64,000 nt of DNA, from positions 1 to 64,000 of the forward strand of contig CAILZI010000051.1 of NCBI GenBank assembly GCA_903838675.1, read 5' to 3'. A program made the translations under genes and the position numbers. The notes under the pieces are model-generated. The model had not been told where the DNA came from, did not search any database, and saw only the letters and a list, made by a program, of their open reading frames with translations. The stretch comes from an uncultured Verrucomicrobiota bacterium (GTDB lineage Bacteria > Verrucomicrobiota > Verrucomicrobiia > Verrucomicrobiales > Verrucomicrobiaceae). This document shows positions 33,298 to 43,000 of this stretch, piece after piece. The stretch's first letter is position 1. Each line of letters opens with the position of its first letter.

Positions 33298-33762
33298 ATG
33301 CGCCTCCTGACTCTGCTCCTGCTGTTTGTTTCCTGCGGTCTGACTCTTCACGCTGCTGACAAGGCGGCCACGCCTGATTCGCTGGTCGCTGAACTCTACA
33401 AGTCGGAGAAGAAAAAGGCGTCGCCATTTTTCCAGGACAAGAACCGGGCACTGGTGGACCATTACTTCACGAAGGAGCTTGGCGATCTTATTTGGAAAGA
33501 CACCCTCAACTCCAAAGGCGAAGTCGGTGCGATCGATGGCGATCCGCTCTACGACGCCCAGGACATGGAGATCAAGGAATTCGTCATCCACCCGGCGAAG
33601 ACGGAAGAGGGGAAGTCCACCGTGCTGGTGACCTTTGTGAATTTCAAAGAGAAGAAAAGCATCACCTTCCACTGCGCGCAGGAGGGCGGTGCGTGGAAGA
33701 TCAACGACATCCAGTATGCCGACTACACACTTCTGAAGCTGCTCAAGGACAGCGCAAAGTAG
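33298..33762 (+). CDS. Small secreted protein, DUF3828-like
   Basis: From the ATG at 33298 the product is 154 residues with a signal peptide (MRLLTLLLLFVSCGLTLHA, cleavage after HA-A). The mature part has LVAELYKSE, ALVDHYFTKELGDLIW, GDPLYDAQDMEI and WKINDIQYAD. That order resembles DUF3828 periplasmic proteins, a cystatin/NTF2-like fold without known function. The longer frame starting at 33259 adds 13 codons but breaks the signal peptide. It follows gcvP by 78 bp and converges with an EF-hand gene. Confidence 0.75.
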   Translation: MRLLTLLLLFVSCGLTLHAADKAATPDSLVAELYKSEKKKASPFFQDKNRALVDHYFTKELGDLIWKDTLNSKGEVGAIDGDPLYDAQDMEIKEFVIHPAKTEEGKSTVLVTFVNFKEKKSITFHCAQEGGAWKINDIQYADYTLLKLLKDSAK

Positions 33763-33847
33763 CCCTGTTCCTGTGGAACAGTTGAGCGCGTCACAACGGC
33801 AAGCCGCATGAGGCCACCGTGTGATGTGGGCGATGCGGAACTGTAAA

Positions 33848-33877
33848 TTGTTGCACAGCAACAAAGCTACTATTTTT
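33848..33877 (+). terminator. Weak hairpin terminator after the DUF3828-like gene
   Basis: A 7-bp stem TTGTTGC/GCAACAA with loop ACA (33848-33864) is followed after a few bases by five Ts (33873-33877). It lies between convergent genes. The short distance to the T-run and low stem GC make it a weak call. Confidence 0.35.
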
Positions 33878-34358
33878 CTTTGGGCGCTTCTGGCGGACGG
33901 CGGAACTTGCTGCCGCCCTCCGAGTTGGTGCCGCCTGGGGCTGGGGCTCCCGTACCGGGGGCACCGCCAGCTTTGCCCCTGCGCTCCTGCATGGCCTTCT
34001 TCGCCGCTTCTTTTTCTTCGGGATCAAGGACGCCGTTCTTGTTCGCATCAAATTTTTGCAGGAGCATTTCCTGTATCTGGCCGCCGCCTTTTGCGGGTCC
34101 CCCTTTGGCACCGGGGGCTCCACCTTTCGGGCCAGGTGCTCCGCCCTTCGGACCGCCACCCTTGCGCTCCTGGATGGCCTTCATCATGGTTTCTTTTTCG
34201 TTGGGGTCCAGGACGCCGTTTTTGTTGGCGTCAAACTTCTGCAGCATAGGTCCAGCAGCCGCACCTCCGGCACCAGGGCGTTGTTTGGGGGCGTCTGCGG
34301 CATGGGTCAGAGAAATACTGACCGTGAGGGCAAGCAGGAGGGTTGGCAGGAGTTTCAT
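33870..34358 (-). CDS. Secreted EF-hand protein with collagen-like Gly/Pro/Lys linker
   Basis: About 162 residues from the ATG at 34358, opening with a signal peptide (MKLLPTLLLALTVSISLTHAAD). Two near-identical EF-hand loops, DANKNGVLDPNE and DANKNGVLDPEE, are joined by a low-complexity GGGPKGGAPGPKGG linker; the tail is again G/A/P-rich. The paired loops should bind Ca2+ in the periplasm or outside the cell. The similarity of the two halves points to internal duplication. Such small EF-hand proteins are common in Planctomycetes and Verrucomicrobia, without defined function. The open frame continues 102 codons upstream, across the rnpB 5' region, and should not be taken as coding. Confidence 0.8.
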   Translation of the reverse strand: MKLLPTLLLALTVSISLTHAADAPKQRPGAGGAAAGPMLQKFDANKNGVLDPNEKETMMKAIQERKGGGPKGGAPGPKGGAPGAKGGPAKGGGQIQEMLLQKFDANKNGVLDPEEKEAAKKAMQERRGKAGGAPGTGAPAPGGTNSEGGSKFRRPPEAPKEK

Positions 34359-34434
34359 GGCATTGGCGGGGTCAGCCGGTTTAACACTCGCGGTGGGGAC
34401 AAAGTTGCAGGCATTCTTTCCGCGCAGCCTTGGC

Positions 34435-34463
34435 TTGCCCTTTTGGCTGATGCCCGTTACTCT
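34435..34463 (+). promoter_or_regulatory. Candidate sigma-70 promoter of rnpB
   Basis: TTGCCC (34435-34440) and TACTCT (34458-34463) are separated by 17 bp, placing transcription start near 34470, a few bases before the expected 5' end of the RNase P RNA. Confidence 0.5.
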
Positions 34464-34469
34464 CTTGGC

Positions 34470-34892
34470 GGGTCGGCCGGAGTGATCGCTGGTGTTGCTG
34501 CTGCAAGGCGGGGATGCCAGAGGAAAGTCCGGACACCACAAGGCAGCATGCCACGTGAAAGCGTGGGGGCTGCGGTGCAAGCCGCAGTCACAGACAGTAT
34601 CACAGAAAACAAACCGCCTGCGCGCAAGCGTGGGTAAGGGTGAAACGGCGGGGTAAGAGCCCACCGCCCCAACCGCGAGGAAGGGGGCACGACAAACCTC
34701 ATGCGGTGCAAGACAGAACAGGAGAAAGGCCCGCCTGGCCGCAAGTCCCGCAAGGGATGGATACCTCCGGGTAATAGTCGCTCCACTGCGAAAGCAGGGG
34801 CAGGCTGAGTGATCAGCCTGACAGATAAATGATCACAGCCAGGTGCCGAAGGGCATCGGGGACACAGAATCCGGCTTATGAGGGTCGATCCA
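34470..34892 (+). ncRNA. rnpB: RNase P RNA (bacterial class A)
   Basis: Catalytic RNA of RNase P, maturing tRNA 5' ends. The universally conserved core is present: AGAGGAAAGTCCGG (34519-34532, P4 5' strand), a central AGAAAACAAACCGCC, GGTAAGGGTGAAACGG followed by GGTAAGAGCCCACCG, and the 3' closing ACAGAATCCGG (34864-34874) followed by CTTAT. Bases near the ends (GATCG around 34492 and CGATC near 34886) can form P1. Exact ends are estimated; length of about 420 nt is normal. It is divergent from the EF-hand gene. Confidence 0.95.
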
Positions 34893-34897
34893 CAATG

Positions 34898-34925
34898 AAG
34901 GCGTCGGGAGAAATCCCGGCGCCTT
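34898..34925 (+). terminator. Strong GAAA-tetraloop hairpin after rnpB
   Basis: AAGGCGTCGGGA and TCCCGGCGCCTT form a 12-bp stem (one G-U) closed by a GAAA tetraloop, immediately after the RNase P RNA 3' end. No T-run follows, so it may act as a transcript end or a 3' processing barrier. Confidence 0.55.
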
Positions 34926-35046
34926 CGCCACCCCTGGTAAACTGGCTGTGCTTACTCATCAGGCAGCATATTCTCGGGCTTGCTCAGGGGTGTGCGGCGC
35001 TGTGGCCAGCTTGTTATTTAGGGCAGGTGGCAAGGAAGGATCTCAA

Positions 35047-35619
35047 ATGATCAAGGCTGACATGTCGAGTTTTTGGCGCGCTCTGCGTAGTCTTGGAAAG
35101 ATCATGCTGCCGCCAGAAAAAATCGCCTCCATCCTGCTCGCAGAGCGTTTGCCGCTCACGGCATTCATCGCCAGCGTGACACGGGATTTCCACCTCGCGG
35201 AAGACGTGTTTCAGGAAGTCTGTGTCAAGGCCGTGGGCCGCGCGGCGGAGTTTGAAACGGAGACTCATGTGGTGAACTGGGCACGACTGGCCGGGAAGAA
35301 CCGCGCCATCGACATCCTGCGCGCACGCGATGGCAGGTATGTGGGACTGAGCGATGAAATGCTGGAGGTTCTCGCCCAGGAGTGGCCGCAGCCCTCCCAT
35401 GCCGACGCGATGCAGGAGGCGCTGGGGCACTGCATCGATCAGATGACTCCCAACAACCGCGAACTGCTCCGCCTGCGTTACTTTGAGCGGCGCAACTGCA
35501 CCGACGTGGCCGCCATCATGGGGCGCAAGATCGAGGCCGTCTATCAAGCCCTCGCGCGTCTGCACAAGAGCCTCGGTGACTGCGTTCGCGCACGCCTGCA
35601 AAACACTGCCATCTCATGA
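35047..35619 (+). CDS. RNA polymerase sigma-70 family sigma factor (ECF-like)
   Basis: About 190 residues from the ATG at 35047, chosen because an AAGGAAGGA ribosome-binding site lies a few bases upstream; the open frame continues 33 codons further without support. Region 2 is seen in LTAFIASVTRDFHLAEDVFQEVCVKAV and NWARLAGKNRAIDILRARDG, and region 4 in LLRLRYFERRNCTDVAAIMGRKIEAVYQALARLHKSL (helix-turn-helix for the -35 element). Its last four bases overlap the next gene (ATGA), the usual arrangement of a sigma factor with its membrane regulator. It may direct the secreted-enzyme genes downstream; this is inference. Confidence 0.9.
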   Translation: MIKADMSSFWRALRSLGKIMLPPEKIASILLAERLPLTAFIASVTRDFHLAEDVFQEVCVKAVGRAAEFETETHVVNWARLAGKNRAIDILRARDGRYVGLSDEMLEVLAQEWPQPSHADAMQEALGHCIDQMTPNNRELLRLRYFERRNCTDVAAIMGRKIEAVYQALARLHKSLGDCVRARLQNTAIS

Positions 35620-36548
35620 ACGACACTGATTTTCTCGAACTGGCCATGCGGCATCAGGACGGCACACTCTCCGCCGCTGAGATCTCCGCGTTCGAAGCCG
35701 CGATGCAGGCTGATCCCACGAAGCGCAAGCTTTTCACCGAGGCGCAGTTGCGCTCGATGGCGCTGCATGAGCGCTTTCGCCAGGAGGCTTTCCATCGTCA
35801 TCTGCCTGAAAAGCAGCGAAGGGCATGGCACACAAACCCGGCTGCCGCCATGGCGGCAGGGCTGGTAAGCGGCCTCTTCTGCGCTTCCTTGGTTTGGGCC
35901 GTTGCAGCACCGATAGTGACCTCGGAGCGGCTGCATGCCCTGGTGGATGGCGGTTTTGAATACAGCCAAGTGGAGGCAGGCTTCCCGGCAAGAATCGGCG
36001 TGTGGAGCGGTGACGCGGTGGAAATCTCCGCCGGAGATGCTGGACATGGGGGGCGGCAACTGCGCTTCATCAGCCCGCAGCCAGATGCCGCCAATCCCAA
36101 CGGCAGAGCGATCTCGTGTGATGTGTTCCAGCTTGTAGATCTGCGTCCGCTGCAAGCTGCACAGAGCAAGGATGGAGATGCTGTGCTGGAACTTTCTGCC
36201 AGCTTTCTGGATGCGCGGCCACTGAACACCCGCCCTTCTGTGACGTGTTTCTGCAAAATCTATGTCTTCAAAGGAGACCCCACCAAGCTGCGCGAGACCT
36301 GGCCGCTCAATATTACCGACGCAGTGGCCAGCGGGATTGCGGAAGTGACCACCCTTGGCGGCCACACGGCGGCGTGGAAAAGAGTCACGGCAAAGTGCCT
36401 GGTCAGTGCGGAGGCAGATTTTGCCGTCATCCAGCTCGCGGCACTGCCAAACCTGCGTCCGTCAAAACTTACATCCATCTATGCGGATGACGTCCAACTC
36501 ACGCTTCGCACCCCGCCGAGCCTGCCCGTGCGCATCGTCGTCCGTTGA
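35616..36548 (+). CDS. Membrane-anchored anti-sigma-like protein with periplasmic beta-rich domain
   Basis: The 310-residue product overlaps the sigma-factor stop by 4 bp. Residues 1-70 are a cytoplasmic helical segment (FLELAMRHQDGTLSAAEISAFEAAMQADPTKRKLF) resembling the N-terminus of FecR/anti-sigma proteins in this phylum. A single transmembrane helix follows at about 76-99 (AAAMAAGLVSGLFCASLVWAVAA). The periplasmic part begins LVDGGFEYSQVEAGFPARIGVWSGD, a pattern seen in jelly-roll, CBM-like domains, and contains GRQLRFISPQ and YADDVQLTL. It may sense a carbohydrate and hold the sigma factor inactive. No motif proves the ligand. Confidence 0.72.
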   Translation: MNDTDFLELAMRHQDGTLSAAEISAFEAAMQADPTKRKLFTEAQLRSMALHERFRQEAFHRHLPEKQRRAWHTNPAAAMAAGLVSGLFCASLVWAVAAPIVTSERLHALVDGGFEYSQVEAGFPARIGVWSGDAVEISAGDAGHGGRQLRFISPQPDAANPNGRAISCDVFQLVDLRPLQAAQSKDGDAVLELSASFLDARPLNTRPSVTCFCKIYVFKGDPTKLRETWPLNITDAVASGIAEVTTLGGHTAAWKRVTAKCLVSAEADFAVIQLAALPNLRPSKLTSIYADDVQLTLRTPPSLPVRIVVR

Positions 36549-36560
36549 TTTTCACAACCT

Positions 36561-37397
36561 ATGAAAAAACTACACATCCTACTACTTGCTGCCACATTTG
36601 TCGCATTCTCGGGTCAAGCACTCGATTATCCGCACATCACGGTAGAACCTCAAAAGTCAGGCTGGCCGCTGACGGTGGAAGAGAGATCGTATGTATTAAA
36701 GCCAGAGTTTGAGCGTCGTCCGGGATCGGAATCCATGAAGCATTTGCCGCCGATGTGGCCCGTCGTGCCAAGCGCGGGCTTCTTCGGCGGCGATGCGTGG
36801 CTGAAGCTGCATGAGGCCCATGTAAAGACTGTGCAGGCCAGCCAGGGGGCGGTCGATGTGCTGCTCGTCGGTGATAGCATCACCATCCAGTGGGGTGATT
36901 CCTGGAAGAAGCACTTCCCCGATCTCAAGGCCGTCAACATCGGCATCGGTGGTGACAAGACGCAGAACGTACTCTGGCGGCTCGATCACGGCGGTGTCGA
37001 AGGTTTGCGGCCGACGTCCATCGTGCTCATGATCGGCAACAACAACATGTTCTTCACGCCCGAGACTGGCATTGAGGCTGCCGCCAAAGGCATCGAGATG
37101 TGCCTGAAGAACCTGCGCGAAAAATTCCCCGCCGCCGCCATCATCGTGGCAAAGATCCTACCTGCTCACGCTCCGGGCAATCGCTTCTACGAAGACATCA
37201 AGAAGACCAACGCCGCGCTCGATCCGCTGAAACTCGACAGCGATCCCAAGGTGAAAGTGCTTGATCTGTGGAGCGATTTCACCCATGCCGACGGCACCTT
37301 GAAGCCGGAGCTTTTCACGCCGGACAACGTCCACCTCTCTCCTGCAGGCTACGGCGTCTATGCCGGGCGCTTGCAGCCGTTGCTCGGGGGGCGCTGA
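36561..37397 (+). CDS. Secreted GDSL/SGNH-type hydrolase
   Basis: The 278-residue protein has a signal peptide (MKKLHILLLAATFVAFSGQA). SGNH blocks are complete: LLVGDSITIQWG (catalytic Ser), NIGIGGDKTQNVLWRL (Gly block), MIGNNNM (Asn block) and DNVHLSPAGYGVYA (catalytic Asp and His). It resembles platelet-activating-factor acetylhydrolase-like esterases that often deacetylate sugars or xylan. It starts 12 bp after the anti-sigma-like gene, suggesting co-transcription, and acts outside the cytoplasm. Confidence 0.9.
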   Translation: MKKLHILLLAATFVAFSGQALDYPHITVEPQKSGWPLTVEERSYVLKPEFERRPGSESMKHLPPMWPVVPSAGFFGGDAWLKLHEAHVKTVQASQGAVDVLLVGDSITIQWGDSWKKHFPDLKAVNIGIGGDKTQNVLWRLDHGGVEGLRPTSIVLMIGNNNMFFTPETGIEAAAKGIEMCLKNLREKFPAAAIIVAKILPAHAPGNRFYEDIKKTNAALDPLKLDSDPKVKVLDLWSDFTHADGTLKPELFTPDNVHLSPAGYGVYAGRLQPLLGGR

Positions 37398-37419
37398 AAT
37401 CCTACGTATCCTTGCGGTC

Positions 37420-38631
37420 ATGACTTTTCGCTTGCTTCTCTGCATGGTCCTCACCTGCGCACCCGAGATGGTGATGGGGGCGGTGGATCAATACCTGCTG
37501 CTCAATTACAGCACCAGCATCGACTCCCGGACTCAGGCCGCAGAGATGATGACCTATGTGCATGACAAATTTGGCGCAGCCAGCAAGGTCTCCTCATTGA
37601 AGGTCGGCGTGGCAATCATCTACACACCCAAGGAGCGCCTCGCCGAGCATGTGGTTCGCCTCAAGGCCGATCTCGATTTGGCGAAGCAACTCCAGGTGCC
37701 GGTGCTCATCCAGGTGGATACCGAGAACTGGTTGCCGGAGACGCTGCTCAACTGGTATGACCCGCAGAAGCCTGGCTATGATCCCGCAAAGGTGGCTGAT
37801 GTGGAATGGTATGGCTGGACTCCAGACACCGCCGTGAAGCTCTGTTGGCGCAACTGGGGCACCATGGTGCGCGTTGGGCCGCATCCGAACCTGCTGAGTC
37901 CGCGTTTTCAAGCCTGGGAGCGCGGCATCTATGAAGCACTCGCACCCATTGTAGTGCAGTGGCTCAAGGATCTGCCCGCAGATCAGCAATGGCTTTTTGT
38001 CGGCTGGAAGTGTGGCTGGGAGACCACACCCAACAGCCAGTATGCGTACTTCAAAGACGGTAACAGCTACTACCAGCGCACGGAAAACCCCAAGTGGGTG
38101 GAGGCTGACAAACAAATCATCGGCTACAACGCCGCGAAGACCGCCGGCATTCAGACCAGCGGCGTGCTGGACTACCAGCACACGTATGACGTCTTCATGA
38201 AAATCATCGGCAGGCATCTCAGTTTCCTGGCATCTACGGCGCGTGCGCTTGGCCTGCCGCGCCAGAAACTCTTTGTGCATACGATCGTGCAGGGCGTGGA
38301 CCGTTACAACATGGACTCCCAGTTCAACGCAGACAGCAATCCCTCCCCCTCATTCTACGGCAAGCCGACGAATTCGTTGCGCGACAACCCAAGCTTCATG
38401 CGCTGCCTCACCAAGGCCCGTGCAGATCTCGGCACCACAGGCTACGGCATCGGCGAGTTCAATCTCGGCACCAAAGACTACGACACCTGGCACGCGTGGT
38501 TCACCGAACGCCTTCTCCGCGATCCCGACTGCATCTTTCAGGCGCTCTACAACTATGACACCATGAAGGGCAAAGCATCAGTCGAACAAGCCCTGCATGA
38601 CGCCATGCTCTCCGCACCAAACAAGCGTTGA
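37420..38631 (+). CDS. Secreted protein of unknown function, glycosidase-like
   Basis: About 403 residues from the ATG at 37420 (22 bp after the SGNH gene), with signal peptide MTFRLLLCMVLTCAPEMVMGA. The body is rich in Trp, Tyr and acidic residues with alternating helix/strand texture: VPVLIQVDTENWLPETLLNWYD, WLFVGWKCGWETTPNS, LDYQHTYDVF and TGYGIGEFNLGT. This looks like a TIM-barrel glycoside hydrolase, the acidic residues in CGWE and IGEF being candidate catalytic pair, but I recognise no specific family. Neighbours (SGNH esterase, DUF1552, DUF1592) fit a role in exported polysaccharide breakdown. Confidence 0.6.
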   Translation: MTFRLLLCMVLTCAPEMVMGAVDQYLLLNYSTSIDSRTQAAEMMTYVHDKFGAASKVSSLKVGVAIIYTPKERLAEHVVRLKADLDLAKQLQVPVLIQVDTENWLPETLLNWYDPQKPGYDPAKVADVEWYGWTPDTAVKLCWRNWGTMVRVGPHPNLLSPRFQAWERGIYEALAPIVVQWLKDLPADQQWLFVGWKCGWETTPNSQYAYFKDGNSYYQRTENPKWVEADKQIIGYNAAKTAGIQTSGVLDYQHTYDVFMKIIGRHLSFLASTARALGLPRQKLFVHTIVQGVDRYNMDSQFNADSNPSPSFYGKPTNSLRDNPSFMRCLTKARADLGTTGYGIGEFNLGTKDYDTWHAWFTERLLRDPDCIFQALYNYDTMKGKASVEQALHDAMLSAPNKR

Positions 38632-38785
38632 GGTGCGAAGCGGTTGATTCTGCTAGCATAGATAATCACGCGCTGCGTTCATTCCGTTCTGTCCGCACTT
38701 GCGGCATAAAGATAAGGAAAAACGGGCTGCTTTGTCCCCATTCCTCTGTTCAAACTGTTCCTTGTTCTCCGTATACCTTTCCCCC

Positions 38786-40060
38786 ATGAAAACCCGCCGC
38801 CACTTTCTACGCAGCACGTCCGCATTGATCACGCTGCCCGCGCTCGAATCCATCGGCTTCAAAGCTTTTGCGTCTGCAAAGACCGTCACTGCGCCGAAGC
38901 GCATGATCTTCCTCGGCTTCGGCTGGGGCGTGACGAATGAGACGTGGTTCCCCGATGTGAAGAAGACCGGCACTGCATGGGAGCTGTCCGAGGGGCTCAA
39001 GCCGCTGGCGAGGCACCAGAAAGACATCACCGTGGTGCAGGGCTGCTCCAACAAGTACGCCAACGAAGCGCACTGGGGCAGCACCTTCTGGCTCACCGGC
39101 GCAAACCGCTATGCGGAACCGGGGCAGAGCTTTCACAACAGCGTCAGCGCTGATCAGGTTGCGGCGGCGCATCTGGGCAAAGACACGCGCTATGCCTCCC
39201 TCCAGCTCAACTCGCCCGACGTGGCAAACTCCGGGCATGGTCCCGGTTTGTCGATGGCGTGGGATGTGCGCGGCAAGCCGATGGCGGGCCTGGAAAATCC
39301 CGTCGCGGCATTTCATCGTCTCTTTTCCAATGACACCACGCCGCTGAGCGAGCGCCAGGCCATGCTGGCGCAGAAGCGCAGCGTGCTAGATGCGGTGCGG
39401 GAGGATGCCAGGCGCGTGCAGGTGGGCCTCACCAAGACCGACATCGACAAGCTTGACGAATACTACCAAAGCATTCGCGACATCGAGGTGCGCCTCGGCA
39501 AAGACGAGCAATGGCTCAGCGTGCCGAAGATCAAGCCCCCGATCACTGAGCCAAAGGAAGGCCTCGCGGGTAAAGAAGAAATTCAGGTGATGTATGACCT
39601 CATCGTCGCCGCACTGCAGACGGACAGCACGCGCGTGCTCACGTATCGTCAGCCCGTGGGCACGCTGTTGCAGAGCCTCGCCATCAAAGTCGCGCCCCAC
39701 GATATGAGCCACTACACCACCGGCGACCGCATGGCCGCCTCACAGAAGCGCGACACAACGCAGAGCGAGTTGCTCGCAGGGCTGATCGACAAGCTGAAGG
39801 CCACGAAGGAAGCCGATGGCCACAGCCTCTTTGACCACACCTGCCTCGCCTATGGCAGTAACATCCGCTCTGTCCACTTCCTGGACAACTGTCCCACGCT
39901 ACTCACTGGCGGCGCGGCGAACATCAAGCTCGGCCACCACCTCGTGCTGCCGAAGGATACCCCGCTCGCCAACGTGTGGCTCACGCTGCTGAATGGAATG
40001 GGTGTCGATGCGGAGCGCCATGGCGACAGCTCGGGCGTGGTGAAGCCACTCATCGCTTAA
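38786..40060 (+). CDS. DUF1552 family Tat-exported protein
   Basis: About 424 residues from the ATG at 38786, opening with a twin-arginine signal (MKTRRHFLRSTSALITLPALES). The family pattern follows: PKRMIFLGFGWGVTNETWFP, VVQGCSNKYANEAHWGSTFWLTG, FHNSVSADQVAAAHLG, and the C-terminal LFDHTCLAYGSNI and GHHLVLP. DUF1552 is related to the DUF1501/sulfatase-like fold and is nearly always paired with a DUF1587/1592 cytochrome-like protein, as here (18 bp gap). Biochemical activity is not established. The frame opens 29 codons earlier, but the Tat signal marks the real start. Confidence 0.88.
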   Translation: MKTRRHFLRSTSALITLPALESIGFKAFASAKTVTAPKRMIFLGFGWGVTNETWFPDVKKTGTAWELSEGLKPLARHQKDITVVQGCSNKYANEAHWGSTFWLTGANRYAEPGQSFHNSVSADQVAAAHLGKDTRYASLQLNSPDVANSGHGPGLSMAWDVRGKPMAGLENPVAAFHRLFSNDTTPLSERQAMLAQKRSVLDAVREDARRVQVGLTKTDIDKLDEYYQSIRDIEVRLGKDEQWLSVPKIKPPITEPKEGLAGKEEIQVMYDLIVAALQTDSTRVLTYRQPVGTLLQSLAIKVAPHDMSHYTTGDRMAASQKRDTTQSELLAGLIDKLKATKEADGHSLFDHTCLAYGSNIRSVHFLDNCPTLLTGGAANIKLGHHLVLPKDTPLANVWLTLLNGMGVDAERHGDSSGVVKPLIA

Positions 40061-40078
40061 CTCATCACTGCTGCCCTG

Positions 40079-43000
40079 ATGAAGCGATCCTTCGCCACAC
40101 TCGTGTTGTCATTGCTTGGTGCGCTGCCGTCTCACGCCGCCGAAGCACCCCACGCTGAGCTTGACTCCAAACACCGCGCCTTCTTCAAAGACAACTGCCT
40201 CACCTGCCACAATGCCGAAAAGCAGAAAGGCAAGGTCCGGCTCGATAACATCTCCTTCACCGTGGATTCGGTTGAGCGGGCTGATCTCTGGCAGAAGGTG
40301 CTCAACTCCATCAACTCGGGAGACATGCCGCCCGAGGACGAGAAGCAACCGGAGCCCGGCGCAAAGACCGACTTCCTTGACGATCTCTCCCGCACGCTGG
40401 TGACCGCGCGCGGGCGCTTGAGCGACTCCGGCGGAAACATCGCCATGCGCCGCCTGAACCGGCGGGAGTACAAAAACACCATCCGCGACCTGCTCGGTGT
40501 GGACATCAATGTGCATGAGCTGCCGGCAGATGGCGGCGCGGGAACATTTGATACGGTGGGTTCGTCGCTCTTCATGTCATCCGACCAGTTCGAGCAGTAC
40601 CTCGCGCTCGGGCGTCAGGCGCTGGACGAGCATTTCGCGCGGTACGTTGCACCCTCCGCTGCAAAGCCACGACGCATGCATGTGGAGGCCGAGGAGAAGA
40701 ATGCCAAAATCGCCAAGTCGTTCGCGGATCGCACGGACGCACATGATCGCTATGTGAAGTGGACTGCCGCAGTGGAGGCAGCTGCGCAGAAGCCCGAAAA
40801 TGCAGCCATCGTCACGCAGATCCGTGCGGAGAAGAAGGGGGATGAACGACATTTTTATTCACAATGGCAGCGCATTAGAGGCGCGCCTGCGCCAAAGGAC
40901 TTTGGTTTTGTGGATGAGATCAATGCCGATGAACAAGGCCGCAGGAACTGGGTGCACTGCGTGCCGTATCAGAAGGCCTACCTGGACCATCCTGCGACGA
41001 AGACCGGCACCTTTCTCACCATCGAGGATGTGTTTGTGAACCCCTACCAGCCCTTCCGCATCTCCGGCGACTGGCCTGCGGGAGACTACGTCGTGCGTGT
41101 GCGCATCGCCGCCACGGGCAACACACCCGCAACTCGGCACTTCGTTGAGTTTGGCTCGCAGCACGACTCCGGTGTGCGCGCGGTGGCCAGTAGTCATCAG
41201 ATCACCGGCACGATGGAAAAGCCGCAGGTGCTGGAGATTCCGCTGAAGTTCTCGCCCGCGAAAGGCCACGGCTTTTTCTTCCAGGAAAAGGGCAGCTATG
41301 AGTCGGAAGATCTCGCGCACCGAATCTTTGCCGAGGCCAAACAGCGCAACGGCATCGGCCCGGAGTTCGCACTGTGGATAGACTGGATCGAAGTCGTCAG
41401 TGCAGCGGATGCAAGACCGGCAGCCCAACCGCAGATCTTCAAAACACGAACGGAGGCCGAGGTGATGGCCAATCGCCAGATGGACGGCTTGTTTAAAAAG
41501 ACCCTGGAGCAGCACCAAAACCATGCGCGCTGGGCTGCGGCCGTGGATGCAGCCGCAGCACGCCCCGAGAATGTGAAGATCGCCGCCGAGCTGCACGAGA
41601 AAGCGAAGAAGCCGCGTCCCGCATCGGGAGTGCCGTTTGCATCACCGCTGTTCTTTTACCTGGACTGGGAGCAGATCCAAGGCGCGCCTTCGCCGGTGGG
41701 CTTTGGTTTCAAAGATGCGCAGCAGGCCTTTGTCGAAGAGAACCTCTACAACCATTTCTTTCCCTACTACGAGGACTACCAGAAGCTGCCCGCGCGCGAC
41801 AAAGGAGCGTGGCTCATGTTTTATCTGGCCTATCGTGAGACCCATGTCGAGGCGGACAAAAAGTGGCCCGCTGGCAGATACACGCTGCGCATGAGGATCG
41901 CCGCAAACGAGGCCGCACCGCGCGAGCGCTGCTTCATCGAGATCGGTCAGCGCGGCGAAGATGTGAACCAGTTCACCGTGCTGGGTGCGCATCAGGTCAC
42001 CGGCACGCTCGCTCAGCCGCAGATCATCGAGACCACGGTGGACGTGAAGCCGGATGGCAAACGCGAGTTTGCCGTGCGTGAACGACGCCCCAACTCGCGG
42101 CAGGCGGAGGTTCGTAGCTACCACGATGTATTTGAAAAGACTGGCCACGGTCCAGTGCCGGCGATTTGGATTGACTGGCTTGAGATTGATGGGCCAGTGG
42201 CGGATGCGCCAGCAGCGCCCGCTTTGACGAAAACCATCAAGGAGCGCCGCGAGGTGGAGCTGCACGCGAACGCAATGGTCGGCGGCACCTACAACGGCTA
42301 CTTCAAAGGTGGAAATGAGGCAGCGAAGAAGTTCCTCGAAACGGGCAAGCCGCAGAAAGGCATCCCTGACGCGACTGAGGCAAAGTTTCGCGTGAAGGTC
42401 TTCGAGGAGCACGGCCCCTGCTTTGAGCGCTACCTGAACGACCCGCTTACCAAGACCGGGGCCTATCTGACGATCTACAACGTCCACACGGAGGAGGTCA
42501 TCACGCTGCCGCCAGATCAGCCATCGGGCTGGCTGAAGACGAAGCACGAAGTGGAGAAGGCCGCGCCGGGCGACTACCTGCTGCGTTTCCGCATCGGCGC
42601 GGTGCAGGGCACGCCCAAAGAGCGGCACTTTGTCGCGCTCGGCAGCCGCAAGAACGGAGACGAGGACTTCACGCTGATGCAGACTTTCCAGATCAACGCC
42701 AGCACGGAGGCACCGCAGATCATCGAAGTGCCCGTCAACATCAGCCCCGATGGCCCGCGCACTTTTGTGCTGCGTGAGAAGCGCGATGTGAAGCTCGATT
42801 TTGACACCTACACCGCCGCGCGCAAGGAGACCAAAGTTGGCCCGCCATCCGCGCTGTGGATCGACTGGGTGGAATGGGAAGGCCCGCTGCACAAAGCGGA
42901 GACGAAGAATGCCATTGAGCCCGTGCTTTTCGCCAAAACCGCCGGCCTCAACGACCACGATCATGCACGCGCTGTATTGCAGGCATTTGCCCAGCGCGCC

